Source: an uncultured Campylobacter sp. (GTDB lineage: Bacteria > Campylobacterota > Campylobacteria > Campylobacterales > Campylobacteraceae). Taken from it: a stretch of DNA of 8,509 nucleotides. The translations under genes and the position numbers were made by a program. Position 1 is the stretch's first letter, and the number at the start of each line of letters is the position of its first letter. The stretch is taken from the NCBI RefSeq assembly GCF_937997405.1, contig NZ_CALKTL010000176.1:1-8509 (forward strand), given 5' to 3'. This document shows, one piece after another, positions 1 through 6,746 of this stretch. The notes below the pieces were generated by a model. The model worked only from the letters and a program-made list of their open reading frames with translations. It ran no database searches and was not told the origin of the DNA.

Positions 1-138
1 CGTTAGATGGAATGGGCGGCATTTTGGGCGGAGCAGTGCGGTAGCGTCGTGCAGAGTGGGGCGCATTACCTAGCGGCGCGGGCAGGCAAACGCTGCGCGC
101 TATGATAAAATCGCGACGATGAAATTTTAAATTTTGCC

Positions 139-1227
139 CTATACGTTTATCGGTTCGGGATTTATCGCTATGAAATCTTTCCTCAGATCGCCAAGATCGC
201 AATCGGTAGCCGTGATCGTAAAATCCTCCGTCATATCGAGCGCAAATTCGCCAAGATCTGCTTTAAGCTGCTTCACACACCCCCAAATAAGCTTTTTAGC
301 CTGCGCATATTTATCATTTAGCTGCGTTTCCTGATTGAAAAGATCGAAAATTTTCGCCGTTTCGTAGTCTACTTCGACCTCGGCTCGAAACTCGTAATCA
401 GGAACTAGCCAAAGAAGCCAGCCGTCCTTTCGTGCAAGCCACTGCGCGCGCTGTTCTTGCGAGCCGAATCCGATGATTGGCGGCAAACTCCTATTGTCGC
501 AAGCTAAATTTATGCAGTAGAGCTTGCAGTCTGGCGCATGCTTTTTGATCGTCTCTTTAATCGCTGGCAGCAGCCTCTGCGCGGCGAGCTCATAGAGCTT
601 TTTGTAGCTCATATTCTTATCGGGCTTTTGATAGCGCACATAACCATTTTCGGTTATTAAGCTTAGCTCGCCCATTGCGTCAAATTCATAGTTTGTTACG
701 TCATTCCTTCTGCCTGCGCGAGGGTGCTCTACATACTCCCGTCTTTGTGCGAGCTTGCCGCCTTCGTAAGTAAAATTTTCTATCCCATAGGCGTTGTTGT
801 CAAAGGCCGAGTAGATGGACTTTAACTCGCCATTTTCATAGATAAATCTTTTTATATTGAAGCATCCTACGCATCTTTTGTTATAGCAACCGAAATGATA
901 TTTTAAAACTTCGTCCCGCCCCCAAAAATAAAGGCTTTCAAAGAAATGTTTTTTGCCGTCATGTTGTCTTTCAAAAACGACGCGATCTTGCGCGTCAAAG
1001 CCGTATTCGTAGGCGTTTACGATCTTTTTTGGTTTAGCTTTTAAAATTTTGCCCTTAAAGAAGCGGTTATATTCGAAATAAAAGGGCTCTAAATTGATAT
1101 AGCTACCAGACGCCCAGCGCCTACTTACGACCTGCGCTTCGGCTATTTTATGTAAGGCTTTGTATTCATCTCTCACGCTTTTTAAAAACGTTCGCAGTCT
1201 TTCTATCTCATCCATTGCTTCGCTCAT
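139..1227 (-). CDS. Hypothetical protein, 362 aa, with beta-hairpin-like repeats
   Basis: I do not recognise this protein. It starts at an ATG preceded by GGGAG five bases upstream, so the start is well supported. Residues 1-30 are charged and probably helical. Residues 70-200 contain short units with an aromatic-D/E-G pattern, for example YEYGFDAQDR (73-82), FIYENGELKSIYS (128-140), FTYEGGKLAQRRE (152-164) and YEFDAMGELSL (180-190). These resemble YwqK-like or YD/RHS-like beta-hairpins found in polymorphic toxin and immunity proteins. Between them lies a Cys cluster, C114, C119 and C122. The C-terminal part (about 205-355) has a Trp-rich core (WLARKDGWLLWLVPDYEF, 263-280) and ends in an acidic ITATDCDLGDL segment, reminiscent of small alpha/beta immunity-type domains. 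There is no signal peptide or membrane segment, so it is probably cytosolic. It lies 72 bases downstream of coaD on the same strand, with a perfect inverted repeat between them. Immunity-like function is inference only. Confidence 0.8.
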   Translation of the reverse strand: MSEAMDEIERLRTFLKSVRDEYKALHKIAEAQVVSRRWASGSYINLEPFYFEYNRFFKGKILKAKPKKIVNAYEYGFDAQDRVVFERQHDGKKHFFESLYFWGRDEVLKYHFGCYNKRCVGCFNIKRFIYENGELKSIYSAFDNNAYGIENFTYEGGKLAQRREYVEHPRAGRRNDVTNYEFDAMGELSLITENGYVRYQKPDKNMSYKKLYELAAQRLLPAIKETIKKHAPDCKLYCINLACDNRSLPPIIGFGSQEQRAQWLARKDGWLLWLVPDYEFRAEVEVDYETAKIFDLFNQETQLNDKYAQAKKLIWGCVKQLKADLGEFALDMTEDFTITATDCDLGDLRKDFIAINPEPINV

Positions 1228-1255
1228 TTTATCTCCCGTGTGGTTTGTAAATTTT

Positions 1256-1284
1256 AAATTTAGCTGCGCCTGCGAGCTAAATTT
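1256..1284 (-). terminator. Perfect 10-bp inverted repeat after coaD, possible terminator
   Basis: The arms AAATTTAGCT (1256-1265) and AGCTAAATTT (1275-1284) are exact reverse complements around a nine-base GC-rich loop. The repeat starts 16 bases beyond the coaD stop and ends 29 bases before the start of the 362-aa gene. A separate ten-base palindrome, GCTTGCAAGC (1290-1299), abuts the coaD stop. Transcribed leftward, the hairpin is followed by TTTAAAATTT rather than a clean U-run, so it may be a weak terminator or a 5' leader structure of the next gene. Confidence 0.4.
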
Positions 1285-1299
1285 CAGTCGCTTGCAAGC

Positions 1300-1776
1300 T
1301 CATTTTTTCAAAAATTTTAAAATTTCGCTCGGCACGAGGTGCGAAACGTCGCCGCCGTGGCTCAAAACGGAGCGGACAATCGAGCTTGAGATGAAGGCGT
1401 TTTTGAGCGTCGGCATCAAATACACGCTCTCAAATTCCTCCCATAGCGAGGCGTTTGCATAGCCGATCTGCAGCTCGTACTCAAAGTCGCTAACCGCGCG
1501 AAGCCCGCGGATAACGAAGCGCACGCCGCAAGATTTAGCAAAATCCACGAGTAGATTATCAAAGCTTTGCACGCTCACGCCACGAAGCCCGCATGTTGCG
1601 GCTCGCGCCATCTCTAATCTGGATTTTAGGCTGAAGTAGGGCTTTTTGCTCTCGTTGAGCGCGACTGCCACGATGACTTCGTCAAAAAGCCCCAGCGCGC
1701 GCTTGATTACGTCCAGATGGCCGTTCGTGATAGGATCGAAGGTGCCTGGATAGATACATTTTCTTGAGTTTTGCAT
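1300..1776 (-). CDS. coaD: Phosphopantetheine adenylyltransferase
   Basis: CoaD transfers AMP from ATP to 4'-phosphopantetheine to make dephospho-CoA, the penultimate step of coenzyme A synthesis in the cytosol. Family signatures are clear: the nucleotidyltransferase motif TFDPITNGH (residues 12-20, with the HxGH-type histidine at 20), RGLRAVSDFEYELQ (90-103) and ISSSIVR (129-135). At 158 aa it has the normal length for the family. I chose the ATG at 1776 rather than the in-frame GTG at 1785. AAAGGTGG lies a proper distance upstream of the ATG, and the GTG falls inside that ribosome binding site. The ATG shares its A with the TAA of ubiX (TAATG), so the two genes are almost certainly translationally coupled. 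The coaD-ubiX pairing is also known in C. jejuni, as I recall it. Confidence 0.96.
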   Translation of the reverse strand: MQNSRKCIYPGTFDPITNGHLDVIKRALGLFDEVIVAVALNESKKPYFSLKSRLEMARAATCGLRGVSVQSFDNLLVDFAKSCGVRFVIRGLRAVSDFEYELQIGYANASLWEEFESVYLMPTLKNAFISSSIVRSVLSHGGDVSHLVPSEILKFLKK

Positions 1777-2330
1777 TATTGCCACCTTTTAAATAGCTCG
1801 TTTTGCACGCCTAGCGCGTCGCACCACTTGCCGATTATGAAATTTTTTAAATTTTGTACGCCGCAGTAGCCTGCGATCACGGGCGGAGCGATGATGACGC
1901 CGAGCGCGGCTAGCTCGCTCATTTGTCGCAGGCTGATCGCAGAAAGCGGCATCTCACGCACGCCAAGAACCAGCCGCTTGTGCTCTTTTAGCGCGACTGC
2001 AGCGGCGCGGGTGCTTAGACTGTCGCAAAGCCCGCCGTAAATTTTAGCCAAAGAGCCGATAGAGCAGGGCGCAAAGATTGTGGCGTCAATGCCGAACGAG
2101 CCCGAAGCGAGCGGCGCGCCCAGATCGGTGTCGGGATAAAATTTTACGTTCTTAAATTCCGCGGATTTTAAAGCCTCGTTCGCATCTACGCCGCTTTCGG
2201 CGCTCAGGACGCGGCGCGCGCCCTGCGTAAGCACGGCATGGATTTCATGCGGCGAGCTGGCAAGAAATTTAAGCAGATCAAGCCCGATCTCGCAAAAACT
2301 GGCGCCGCTTACGCAAACTAAAATTTTCAT
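1776..2330 (-). CDS. ubiX: Flavin prenyltransferase UbiX
   Basis: UbiX joins a dimethylallyl group to FMN, giving the prenylated flavin cofactor used by UbiD-type decarboxylases, for example in quinone synthesis. The 184-aa protein shows the family landmarks: an N-terminal flavoprotein strand ending in SGAS (8-11), DLGAPLASGSF (69-79), APCSIGSLA (87-95) and the RExPLS motif REMPLS (125-130), followed by ISLRQM. Length is close to the usual ~185-200 aa. The start ATG has only a weak ribosome binding site (GAAAGCC). The gene follows the tRNA-Gly by 76 bases, so it may be read partly by continuation from the tRNA promoter. It is immediately upstream of and overlapping coaD. The partner ubiD is not in this window. 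Confidence 0.93.
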   Translation of the reverse strand: MKILVCVSGASFCEIGLDLLKFLASSPHEIHAVLTQGARRVLSAESGVDANEALKSAEFKNVKFYPDTDLGAPLASGSFGIDATIFAPCSIGSLAKIYGGLCDSLSTRAAAVALKEHKRLVLGVREMPLSAISLRQMSELAALGVIIAPPVIAGYCGVQNLKNFIIGKWCDALGVQNELFKRWQ

Positions 2331-2406
2331 TTTAAGGCTTTCATATCAAAATTTCGTGGCTTGAAAGCGAGCGGAACGGAAAGAATTTTAAAATTTGAAG
2401 TTGAAA

Positions 2407-2481
2407 TGGAGCGGGAAACGAGAGTCGAACTCGCGACATCAACCATGGCAAGGTTGCGCTCTACCACTGAGCTATTCCCGC
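2407..2481 (-). tRNA. tRNA-Gly (anticodon GCC)
   Basis: Read on the minus strand the sequence folds as a 75-nt cloverleaf. The acceptor stem GCGGGAA pairs with TTCCCGC, the D-arm is AGCTCAGTGGTAGAGC, the anticodon stem is CAACC/GGTTG around loop TTGCCAT, and the T-arm contains GTTCGACT. Discriminator T and a genome-encoded CCA end follow. The anticodon GCC is at 2447-2449, reading glycine GGC/GGT codons. It lies between moeA and ubiX with its own promoter. Confidence 0.98.
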
Positions 2482-2502
2482 ATGCGGTAAAAATAAAGCG
2501 CG

Positions 2503-2531
2503 ATTGTAGCCTATAAATTTTCATTTGTCAA
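2503..2531 (-). promoter_or_regulatory. Near-consensus sigma70 promoter for tRNA-Gly
   Basis: On the minus strand a perfect -35 TTGACA (2531-2526) is separated by 17 bases from a -10 TACAAT (2508-2503). Transcription would begin near 2496, giving about a 15-base leader before the mature tRNA. The -35 begins only about 12 bases past the moeA stop. It is the only promoter in the window with both boxes near consensus, as expected for a stable RNA gene. Confidence 0.88.
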
Positions 2532-2542
2532 TAATTTCTCGC

Positions 2543-3724
2543 TTAAATTTCATAAATTTTTACGATTTCTCCAGCGCGAACTTTGTCGCATTCGGGATCG
2601 GCCAAGAAAAAATGCGATGCCGCAGCCAGCGGTCTGATGCGCCCAGAAGGCGACGGCATAGGCGTAAAAACTCCGCCTTCATACGCGCCTACGGTTAAAT
2701 TTACTCTGCCGCTTTTTAGCTTTAGATCGCTTGCGAGCTTGGCATAGATCGCCGCTTCTGCGCTAAAAGCCTCGCTTGCGCCGCTAAGCTTAAATAGGAT
2801 CGGCAGTATGACTGCGCGCGTAAGAACGAAAGCAGCCATCGGATTGCCCGCCATTGCAAAGACGAATTTGCCGTCTTTTGCGAAGCACTTGCTGGGGCGG
2901 CCGGGCTTGATATCAATGTGATCGAAAACCTGCAAAAATCCAAGTTCACTCATAGCGCTTTGCATAAAATCCGCCTCCCCGGCACTTGCTCCACCGCTGG
3001 TAATTAGCACGTCAAATTTACGCGTAGCAGCGTCTAGTGCCTTGCATACCGCGCTAAAATCATCCTTTAAAATCCCTAAATACTCATTTTCAAAGCCGTA
3101 TTTTTGCAGCAATGCAGCAATGCCACTAGAGTTGGCGTTATAAATTTCGCGCTCGCTCGCACTCTGCCACGGCTCTTTTAGCTCGTTTCCGCTGGAAAAT
3201 AGGGCGATTTTAGGACGCGCGTAAACGTCCACTTCGTAAATTCCTTGCGCAGCAAGAAGCATGATTTTGGCAGGGTTTAAAATTTCGCCACGGTGCAATA
3301 AAAGCTCGCCCGCGCGCACCTCCTCGCCTTTTTTACGAAAGCCGTCGTGAGCATGAACGGAAGCAGGGATTTTTAGAGTTCCGCCTTGCGCGTCTACATC
3401 CTCTAGCCTCGCGACAGAGTCCGCACCTGCAGGCATTGGCGCGCCGGTCATTATCTTTTGCGCTTGCGCAGCCTTTATTTCATAGAATTTTTCGTCTCCT
3501 GCAAAAATCGTAGGCTCTACGATCTCTAGCTCTTCGTCTTTGAATTCCGCCGCGTAGGCATAGCCGTCAAGTGCCGAATTATCGAAGCAGGGCAGGTTTT
3601 TAATCGCAGAAATATCGCTATAAAGGATGCGGTCTAGAGCGCTGGGAAGAGGTACCATTTCGCTCCGCCTGCTTGATGTGATTCTGGCCGTAGCCAAATC
3701 TATAGTCTCATTTATTCCTATCAT
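2543..3724 (-). CDS. moeA: Molybdopterin molybdenumtransferase MoeA
   Basis: MoeA inserts molybdate into adenylylated molybdopterin, the last common step of molybdenum cofactor synthesis, in the cytosol. The 393-aa protein is full length for the family and shows the motifs in order: DNSALDGYA (48-56, normally DNSAMDGYA), IMTGAPMPAGADSV (91-104), RKKGEE (130-135), the MoCF-domain motif SSGNEL (177-182), ITSGGASAGEADF (241-253), IKPGRP (272-277) and AGNP (292-295, where PGNP is usual). A C-terminal domain IV follows. The start ATG has AAAAAGGA six bases upstream. It lies 232 bases downstream of murA, the order I recall from C. jejuni. That gap holds no ORF or clear terminator that I can see, and moeA probably has its own promoter. 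A substrate such as nitrate or formate enzymes is not shown in this window. Confidence 0.96.
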   Translation of the reverse strand: MIGINETIDLATARITSSRRSEMVPLPSALDRILYSDISAIKNLPCFDNSALDGYAYAAEFKDEELEIVEPTIFAGDEKFYEIKAAQAQKIMTGAPMPAGADSVARLEDVDAQGGTLKIPASVHAHDGFRKKGEEVRAGELLLHRGEILNPAKIMLLAAQGIYEVDVYARPKIALFSSGNELKEPWQSASEREIYNANSSGIAALLQKYGFENEYLGILKDDFSAVCKALDAATRKFDVLITSGGASAGEADFMQSAMSELGFLQVFDHIDIKPGRPSKCFAKDGKFVFAMAGNPMAAFVLTRAVILPILFKLSGASEAFSAEAAIYAKLASDLKLKSGRVNLTVGAYEGGVFTPMPSPSGRIRPLAAASHFFLADPECDKVRAGEIVKIYEI

Positions 3725-3956
3725 TTTAAGTCCTTTTTATCATTTTTACATTTAAAATCTGCGCAGTTAATATCTCGCGTGGTCTTAAATTTTATGTTGC
3801 GCCAAAGCTTGCAAAGCAAAATTTTATCCAAATAAATGCGCGAAATTTTACGGGCTCAATTGCCTTATTTTAATGCGAGCATTGCTTAAAATTTCAGAAC
3901 GTATCACTAGTAAAATTCCGTGAGCTTGCTTACACAAGTTTTTTATTTCGAAGTCC

Positions 3957-5225
3957 TCATTCCTCTAGCCTCTGTATATCGGCACCAAGCGCACCAAGCT
4001 TAGCCTCTAGTCTCTCGTAGCCGCGATCTAGGTGGTAAATTCTATGTATTTTGCTCTCGCCGCTCGCCGCGAGGGCGGCTAAAACAAGCGCCGAGCTGGC
4101 GCGCAGATCGGTCGCCATAACGTCCGCGCCGTTTAGCTTACCGCCGCTGATCGTCGCGATGTGGCCGTTTAGGCGGATATCTGCGCCCATTCTTGAAAGT
4201 TCGCTTACGTGCATGAAGCGGTTTTCAAAAAGCCTCTCGTCGATGGTGCTGACGCCCGAGGAGATGCACGCCAGCGCCATAAACTGCGCCTGCATATCGG
4301 TAGGAAAGCCCGGATATTCGCTCGTGATAATCTCAACTGGTTTGATCTTTGAAGCGGGCAAGATCGTTATCTCGTCGCCGCCGCTTGAAATTTCAAATTT
4401 AAAGCCCATATCTTCAAATTTTGCAAGCACCGCGCCAAGATGAGCCGCGCAAGAGTGCGTGATCGTGATACGAGAGCCCGTGATTGCGCCTGCGCACAGA
4501 TAAGTGCCCGCCTCGATGCGATCAGGAATGATCGAAATTTCATCCAAGCTTAAAAGCTCGCCGCCGCTTCCTTTAATGAGAATCTCGTTCGTGCCGATGC
4601 CATCTATGTCGATGCCTGCGCTTTTTAATGCGTTGCAAACGGCGATTACTTCGGGCTCGTTTGCCGCGTTTATGATATGCGTGGTGCCGCTTGCTAAAGC
4701 CGCCGCCATTACGATATTTTCGGTGCCGGTGACGGTAATTTTGTCAAAATTTATAGTCGCGCCCTTAAGCCCCTTTTTTGCGGTGCAAACGACGTAACCT
4801 TGCTCGATCTTAACCTCTGCGCCCATCTTTTCAAGCGCGCTAAGGTGCAGATCGATCGGTCTGGCGCCGATCGCGCAACCCCCCGGAAGGCTTACCTCGC
4901 AGTGTCTAAACCGCGCTAAAAGCGGCCCCAGCACTAAGATCGAAGCTCGCATTTTACGCACTATGTCGTAGATCGCCTTGGTCGAGTTTACCTCGCGCGG
5001 ATCGATTTTGGCGGTATTGGCGTCAAGAAACTCGCACTTTGCACCTAAATTTGAAAGCAGCTGAATTAGCGTGTGGATATCGGAAACTGCTGGTAAATTT
5101 TTAATTACGACTTCGTTTCTTGAAAGGATAGATAGAGCTATGAGCGGCAATGCGGCGTTTTTTGCACCGCTTATTTTGACGCTGCCGCTTAGTTTTTTGC
5201 CCCCGTTAATTCGTAGATAATGCAT
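3957..5225 (-). CDS. murA: UDP-N-acetylglucosamine 1-carboxyvinyltransferase MurA
   Basis: MurA adds enolpyruvate from phosphoenolpyruvate to UDP-GlcNAc, the first committed step of peptidoglycan precursor synthesis. All catalytic landmarks are present: SGAKNAALP with K22 and N23, the flexible-loop catalytic cysteine C117 in PGGCAIGARP, D310 in FPTDMQAQF, R376 in DLRASSALV and R401 in HLDRGYE. C117 is the residue attacked by fosfomycin; organisms with Asp there are naturally resistant, so this enzyme is of the Cys type. Length, 422 aa, is normal. The start is supported by GGAG just upstream and by a TATAAT -10 box at 5251-5256. The gene diverges from an NlpC/P60-like lipoprotein gene. Confidence 0.97.
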   Translation of the reverse strand: MHYLRINGGKKLSGSVKISGAKNAALPLIALSILSRNEVVIKNLPAVSDIHTLIQLLSNLGAKCEFLDANTAKIDPREVNSTKAIYDIVRKMRASILVLGPLLARFRHCEVSLPGGCAIGARPIDLHLSALEKMGAEVKIEQGYVVCTAKKGLKGATINFDKITVTGTENIVMAAALASGTTHIINAANEPEVIAVCNALKSAGIDIDGIGTNEILIKGSGGELLSLDEISIIPDRIEAGTYLCAGAITGSRITITHSCAAHLGAVLAKFEDMGFKFEISSGGDEITILPASKIKPVEIITSEYPGFPTDMQAQFMALACISSGVSTIDERLFENRFMHVSELSRMGADIRLNGHIATISGGKLNGADVMATDLRASSALVLAALAASGESKIHRIYHLDRGYERLEAKLGALGADIQRLEE

Positions 5226-5250
5226 GATTTCTCCGTGTAAAATTTCGGCG

Positions 5251-5256
5251 ATTATA
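5251..5256 (-). promoter_or_regulatory. murA -10 box
   Basis: On the minus strand a perfect TATAAT directly preceded by TG (TGTATAAT) lies 25 bases upstream of the murA ATG, implying a start near 5244 and a leader of about 20 bases containing CGGAG. No TTGACA-like -35 is present. The -35 position is instead occupied by one copy of the GTTACCA direct repeat. Confidence 0.7.
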
Positions 5257-5273
5257 CAGAATTTAGCTTTAAA

Positions 5274-5291
5274 GTTACCATTTTGTTACCA
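5274..5291. promoter_or_regulatory. GTTACCA direct repeat, candidate response-regulator operator
   Basis: GTTACCA at 5274-5280 is repeated exactly at 5285-5291, giving an 11-base period (GTTAC, six bases, GTTAC). One helical turn between direct half-sites is the layout bound by OmpR/PhoB-family response regulators, and the C. jejuni pho box has the same 5-6-5 form. The repeat ends 17 bases upstream of the murA -10, at the -35 position. It is about 60 bases upstream of the divergent lipoprotein ATG. Function is inferred. Confidence 0.45.
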
Positions 5292-5350
5292 CTGAGCGCT
5301 AAAATTACGCCTAAATTTAACCGTTACATAATTTTATAAGGATTTTTTAT

Positions 5351-5986
5351 ATGAAACAACTAATTATTTGCGCTTTGGGTGCATTTTTGCTGATCGGTTG
5401 CTCCTCAAAAGCCCCGTCTACCGGCAGCCAGCAAGCGTATGTCTTAAACGATCATGAAGAAGGAATAACTTCGGTGCCAGGAAGCGAGTTTAACCGCCCA
5501 CTAATTGCATCTGTAGACGATTACACCGGCACTCGCGCGGGAGGGGACTGCAGCGGATTTATCACCGTACTAAATGATAAATACGATGATCTGTTTTTTA
5601 ACTCAAAAGATCTGCCGAAATACTTCACAAACGGACGCAAATCCCAAGCAATATATAATTATTACAGCCGTAAAAATTTACTCAGTAATACGCCGCGAGT
5701 GGGGGACTTGGTGTTTTTTCAAAACACCTTGCGCTCTAACAAAGGCAAGGTCAATAACGAAATCAGCCATATCGGTATCGTGCGCGAGATATATGCCGAT
5801 GGTCGCGTGAAATTCGTCCACAATACTCGTGGTAGAAATCAAGCGGACTTCGTAAATTTAAATAAGAAAAACGTCCATGTAGCAGGGCAAAAGATGGAAA
5901 ATAGCTACATCGTGCGCTGCGGCAAAGATCGCATAAGCTGCCTAGCATCGAACCGCTTCGCAGGATATGGACGAGTAAATAACTAG
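5351..5986 (+). CDS. NlpC/P60-family cell-wall peptidase lipoprotein
   Basis: This is a 211-aa predicted lipoprotein. The first 17 residues form a basic-hydrophobic signal ending in the lipobox LIGC, with lipidated C17. The rest reads as an NlpC/P60 (CHAP-like) cysteine peptidase: GGDCSGF holds the likely nucleophile C67, GDLVFF (118-123) is the usual central strand, SHIGIV holds the second catalytic residue H140, and FVHN holds a candidate third polar residue H157. The H140-H157 spacing is a few residues longer than in Spr/MepS-type enzymes. Enzymes of this type cut peptide cross-links or stems of peptidoglycan in the periplasm. The start has TAAGGA eight bases upstream. The gene diverges from murA. 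A -10-like CATAAT at 5327-5332 would leave a very short leader, so its promoter is uncertain. The precise bond cleaved cannot be told from sequence. Confidence 0.88.
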   Translation: MKQLIICALGAFLLIGCSSKAPSTGSQQAYVLNDHEEGITSVPGSEFNRPLIASVDDYTGTRAGGDCSGFITVLNDKYDDLFFNSKDLPKYFTNGRKSQAIYNYYSRKNLLSNTPRVGDLVFFQNTLRSNKGKVNNEISHIGIVREIYADGRVKFVHNTRGRNQADFVNLNKKNVHVAGQKMENSYIVRCGKDRISCLASNRFAGYGRVNN

Positions 5987-6104
5987 AATTTTGAAAATTT
6001 TTTCCGTATTTTTTGAAAAATTTCTTATAACGTTTGGAATTTATTAGATTTTATGGAATTTTGCTAGACCTTTTAAAAATTCGCGGCGGTTTGATTTAGG
6101 CTCT

Positions 6105-6124
6105 AAAATTTCAAGTGAAATTTT
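6105..6124. repeat. Perfect 9-bp inverted repeat
   Basis: AAAATTTCA (6105-6113) and TGAAATTTT (6116-6124) are exact reverse complements separated by AG. As RNA this gives an eight-pair stem with an AAGU-type tetraloop. The same AAATTTCA/TGAAATTT unit appears at 8315-8333. Confidence 0.6.
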
Positions 6125-6187
6125 GCAGATAATTTAGCTTGGAATTTTAGCTGCAACCTATCTTTGCAGAATTTATTAAATTCCTAA

Positions 6188-6214
6188 AAAATTCTAATCA
6201 AATTTTAGAATTTT
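6188..6214. repeat. Perfect 10-bp inverted repeat, possible terminator
   Basis: AAAATTCTAA (6188-6197) and TTAGAATTTT (6205-6214) pair perfectly around a seven-base loop. A T-rich tract, ATGATTTTTAA, follows on the plus strand. The stem is AT-rich with a single GC pair, so termination strength would be low. It is about 200 bases past the lipoprotein gene. Confidence 0.5.
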
Positions 6215-6380
6215 ATGATTTTTAATCTCCTGCAGCAAAAACTTATGAATAAAAACTCACTTTGATACTATCGCGACAAATCAAATTAGCATTTTTAACG
6301 CGCAATATAATAAGCATTTAAAATAATTACTCTAAAATTTATTTTGAAATTAATTTAAACTCAAATTTTTGTTGTTCTTA

Positions 6381-6404
6381 GTAAAATTATACTTATAATT
6401 TTAC
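6381..6404. repeat. 24-bp palindrome with 11-bp perfect arms
   Basis: GTAAAATTATA (6381-6391) and TATAATTTTAC (6394-6404) are exact reverse complements separated by CT. The near-uninterrupted symmetry suits a dimeric DNA-binding protein better than an RNA hairpin. It contains TATAAT on its right arm. No gene begins within 340 bases on the plus strand, so its target is unknown. Confidence 0.55.
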
Positions 6405-6676
6405 ATAAAATTCTACGAAATAGCTTCATATAGTTGAAATTCCATCGTTATTAAATTTAACGGCATGTTTGTTTTTTAATTTACGTCAGATAAACTTTAT
6501 AAATTCCAGTAAAGCTTTCAAAAAAGATTTACGGTCTAAATTTTGTTACGAAAATTTTAGTTTAAAGCTTTATATCTAAATTTTAAATTTTAGCGCAGCT
6601 ATTTGATAAGGCGCTTTCAATTAAAACTATTAGCGAATTTTAATGCTAGCACTTATCCATAAATTTATCTCTAGCC

Positions 6677-6684
6677 TATAAAAT
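6677..6684 (+). promoter_or_regulatory. Candidate -10 for the rhomboid-phosphatase unit
   Basis: TATAAAAT lies 62 bases upstream of the rhomboid ATG, implying a leader of roughly 55 bases. There is no -35-like hexamer at the usual spacing, which is common in Campylobacter. It is one of several AT-rich matches in this stretch, so the assignment is tentative. Confidence 0.35.
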
Positions 6685-6746
6685 CACACTACGCCTTTAA
6701 TTTAATAAAAATTTTGCTACTATGCGTGAAAAATTTAAGGAGCTTC

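Larger units (their letters stand above)
5987..6746. other. 760-base AT-rich gene-free region
   Basis: I find no credible gene in either strand: open stretches are short and lack ribosome binding sites. The stretch is far more AT-rich than the flanking genes and contains several inverted repeats, entered separately, a free-standing TATAAT at 6306-6311 and a TATAAAAT at 6677-6684. An imperfect AT-only hairpin just after the lipoprotein stop (arms 5995-6004 and 6015-6023) could be a weak terminator. No tRNA, IS end or recognised riboswitch is visible. Confidence 0.6.

Noticed and set aside
1..73. Open frames at the left edge: plus-strand frames ending at 44 and 73, and a minus-strand frame from an ATG at 66 running off the edge.
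   Set aside because: All are too short to judge, give unconvincing protein sequence and have weak or no ribosome binding sites.
1777..1785. GTG start for coaD nine bases upstream of the chosen ATG.
   Set aside because: The GTG lies inside the AAAGGTGG ribosome binding site that serves the ATG at 1776.
2327..2524. Minus-strand 65-codon open frame between ubiX and moeA.
   Set aside because: It runs through the tRNA-Gly gene and its promoter, so it is a chance reading frame.
3922..3950. Short plus-strand stem (CTTG/CAAG) followed by a T-run downstream of murA.
   Set aside because: The orientation is wrong for murA termination, the stem is very short and no plus-strand gene precedes it.
4051..4443. 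Plus-strand 130-codon open frame opposite murA.
   Set aside because: It is antisense to an intact, strongly conserved enzyme and its translation shows no recognisable domain.
6653..6661. TTATCCATA, close to a DnaA box.
   Set aside because: It is a single imperfect site with no cluster, no dnaA or dnaN neighbour and no other origin feature.
6714..6746. TTG start extending the rhomboid by 11 residues.
   Set aside because: It has no ribosome binding site, whereas TAAGGAG directly precedes the ATG at 6747.
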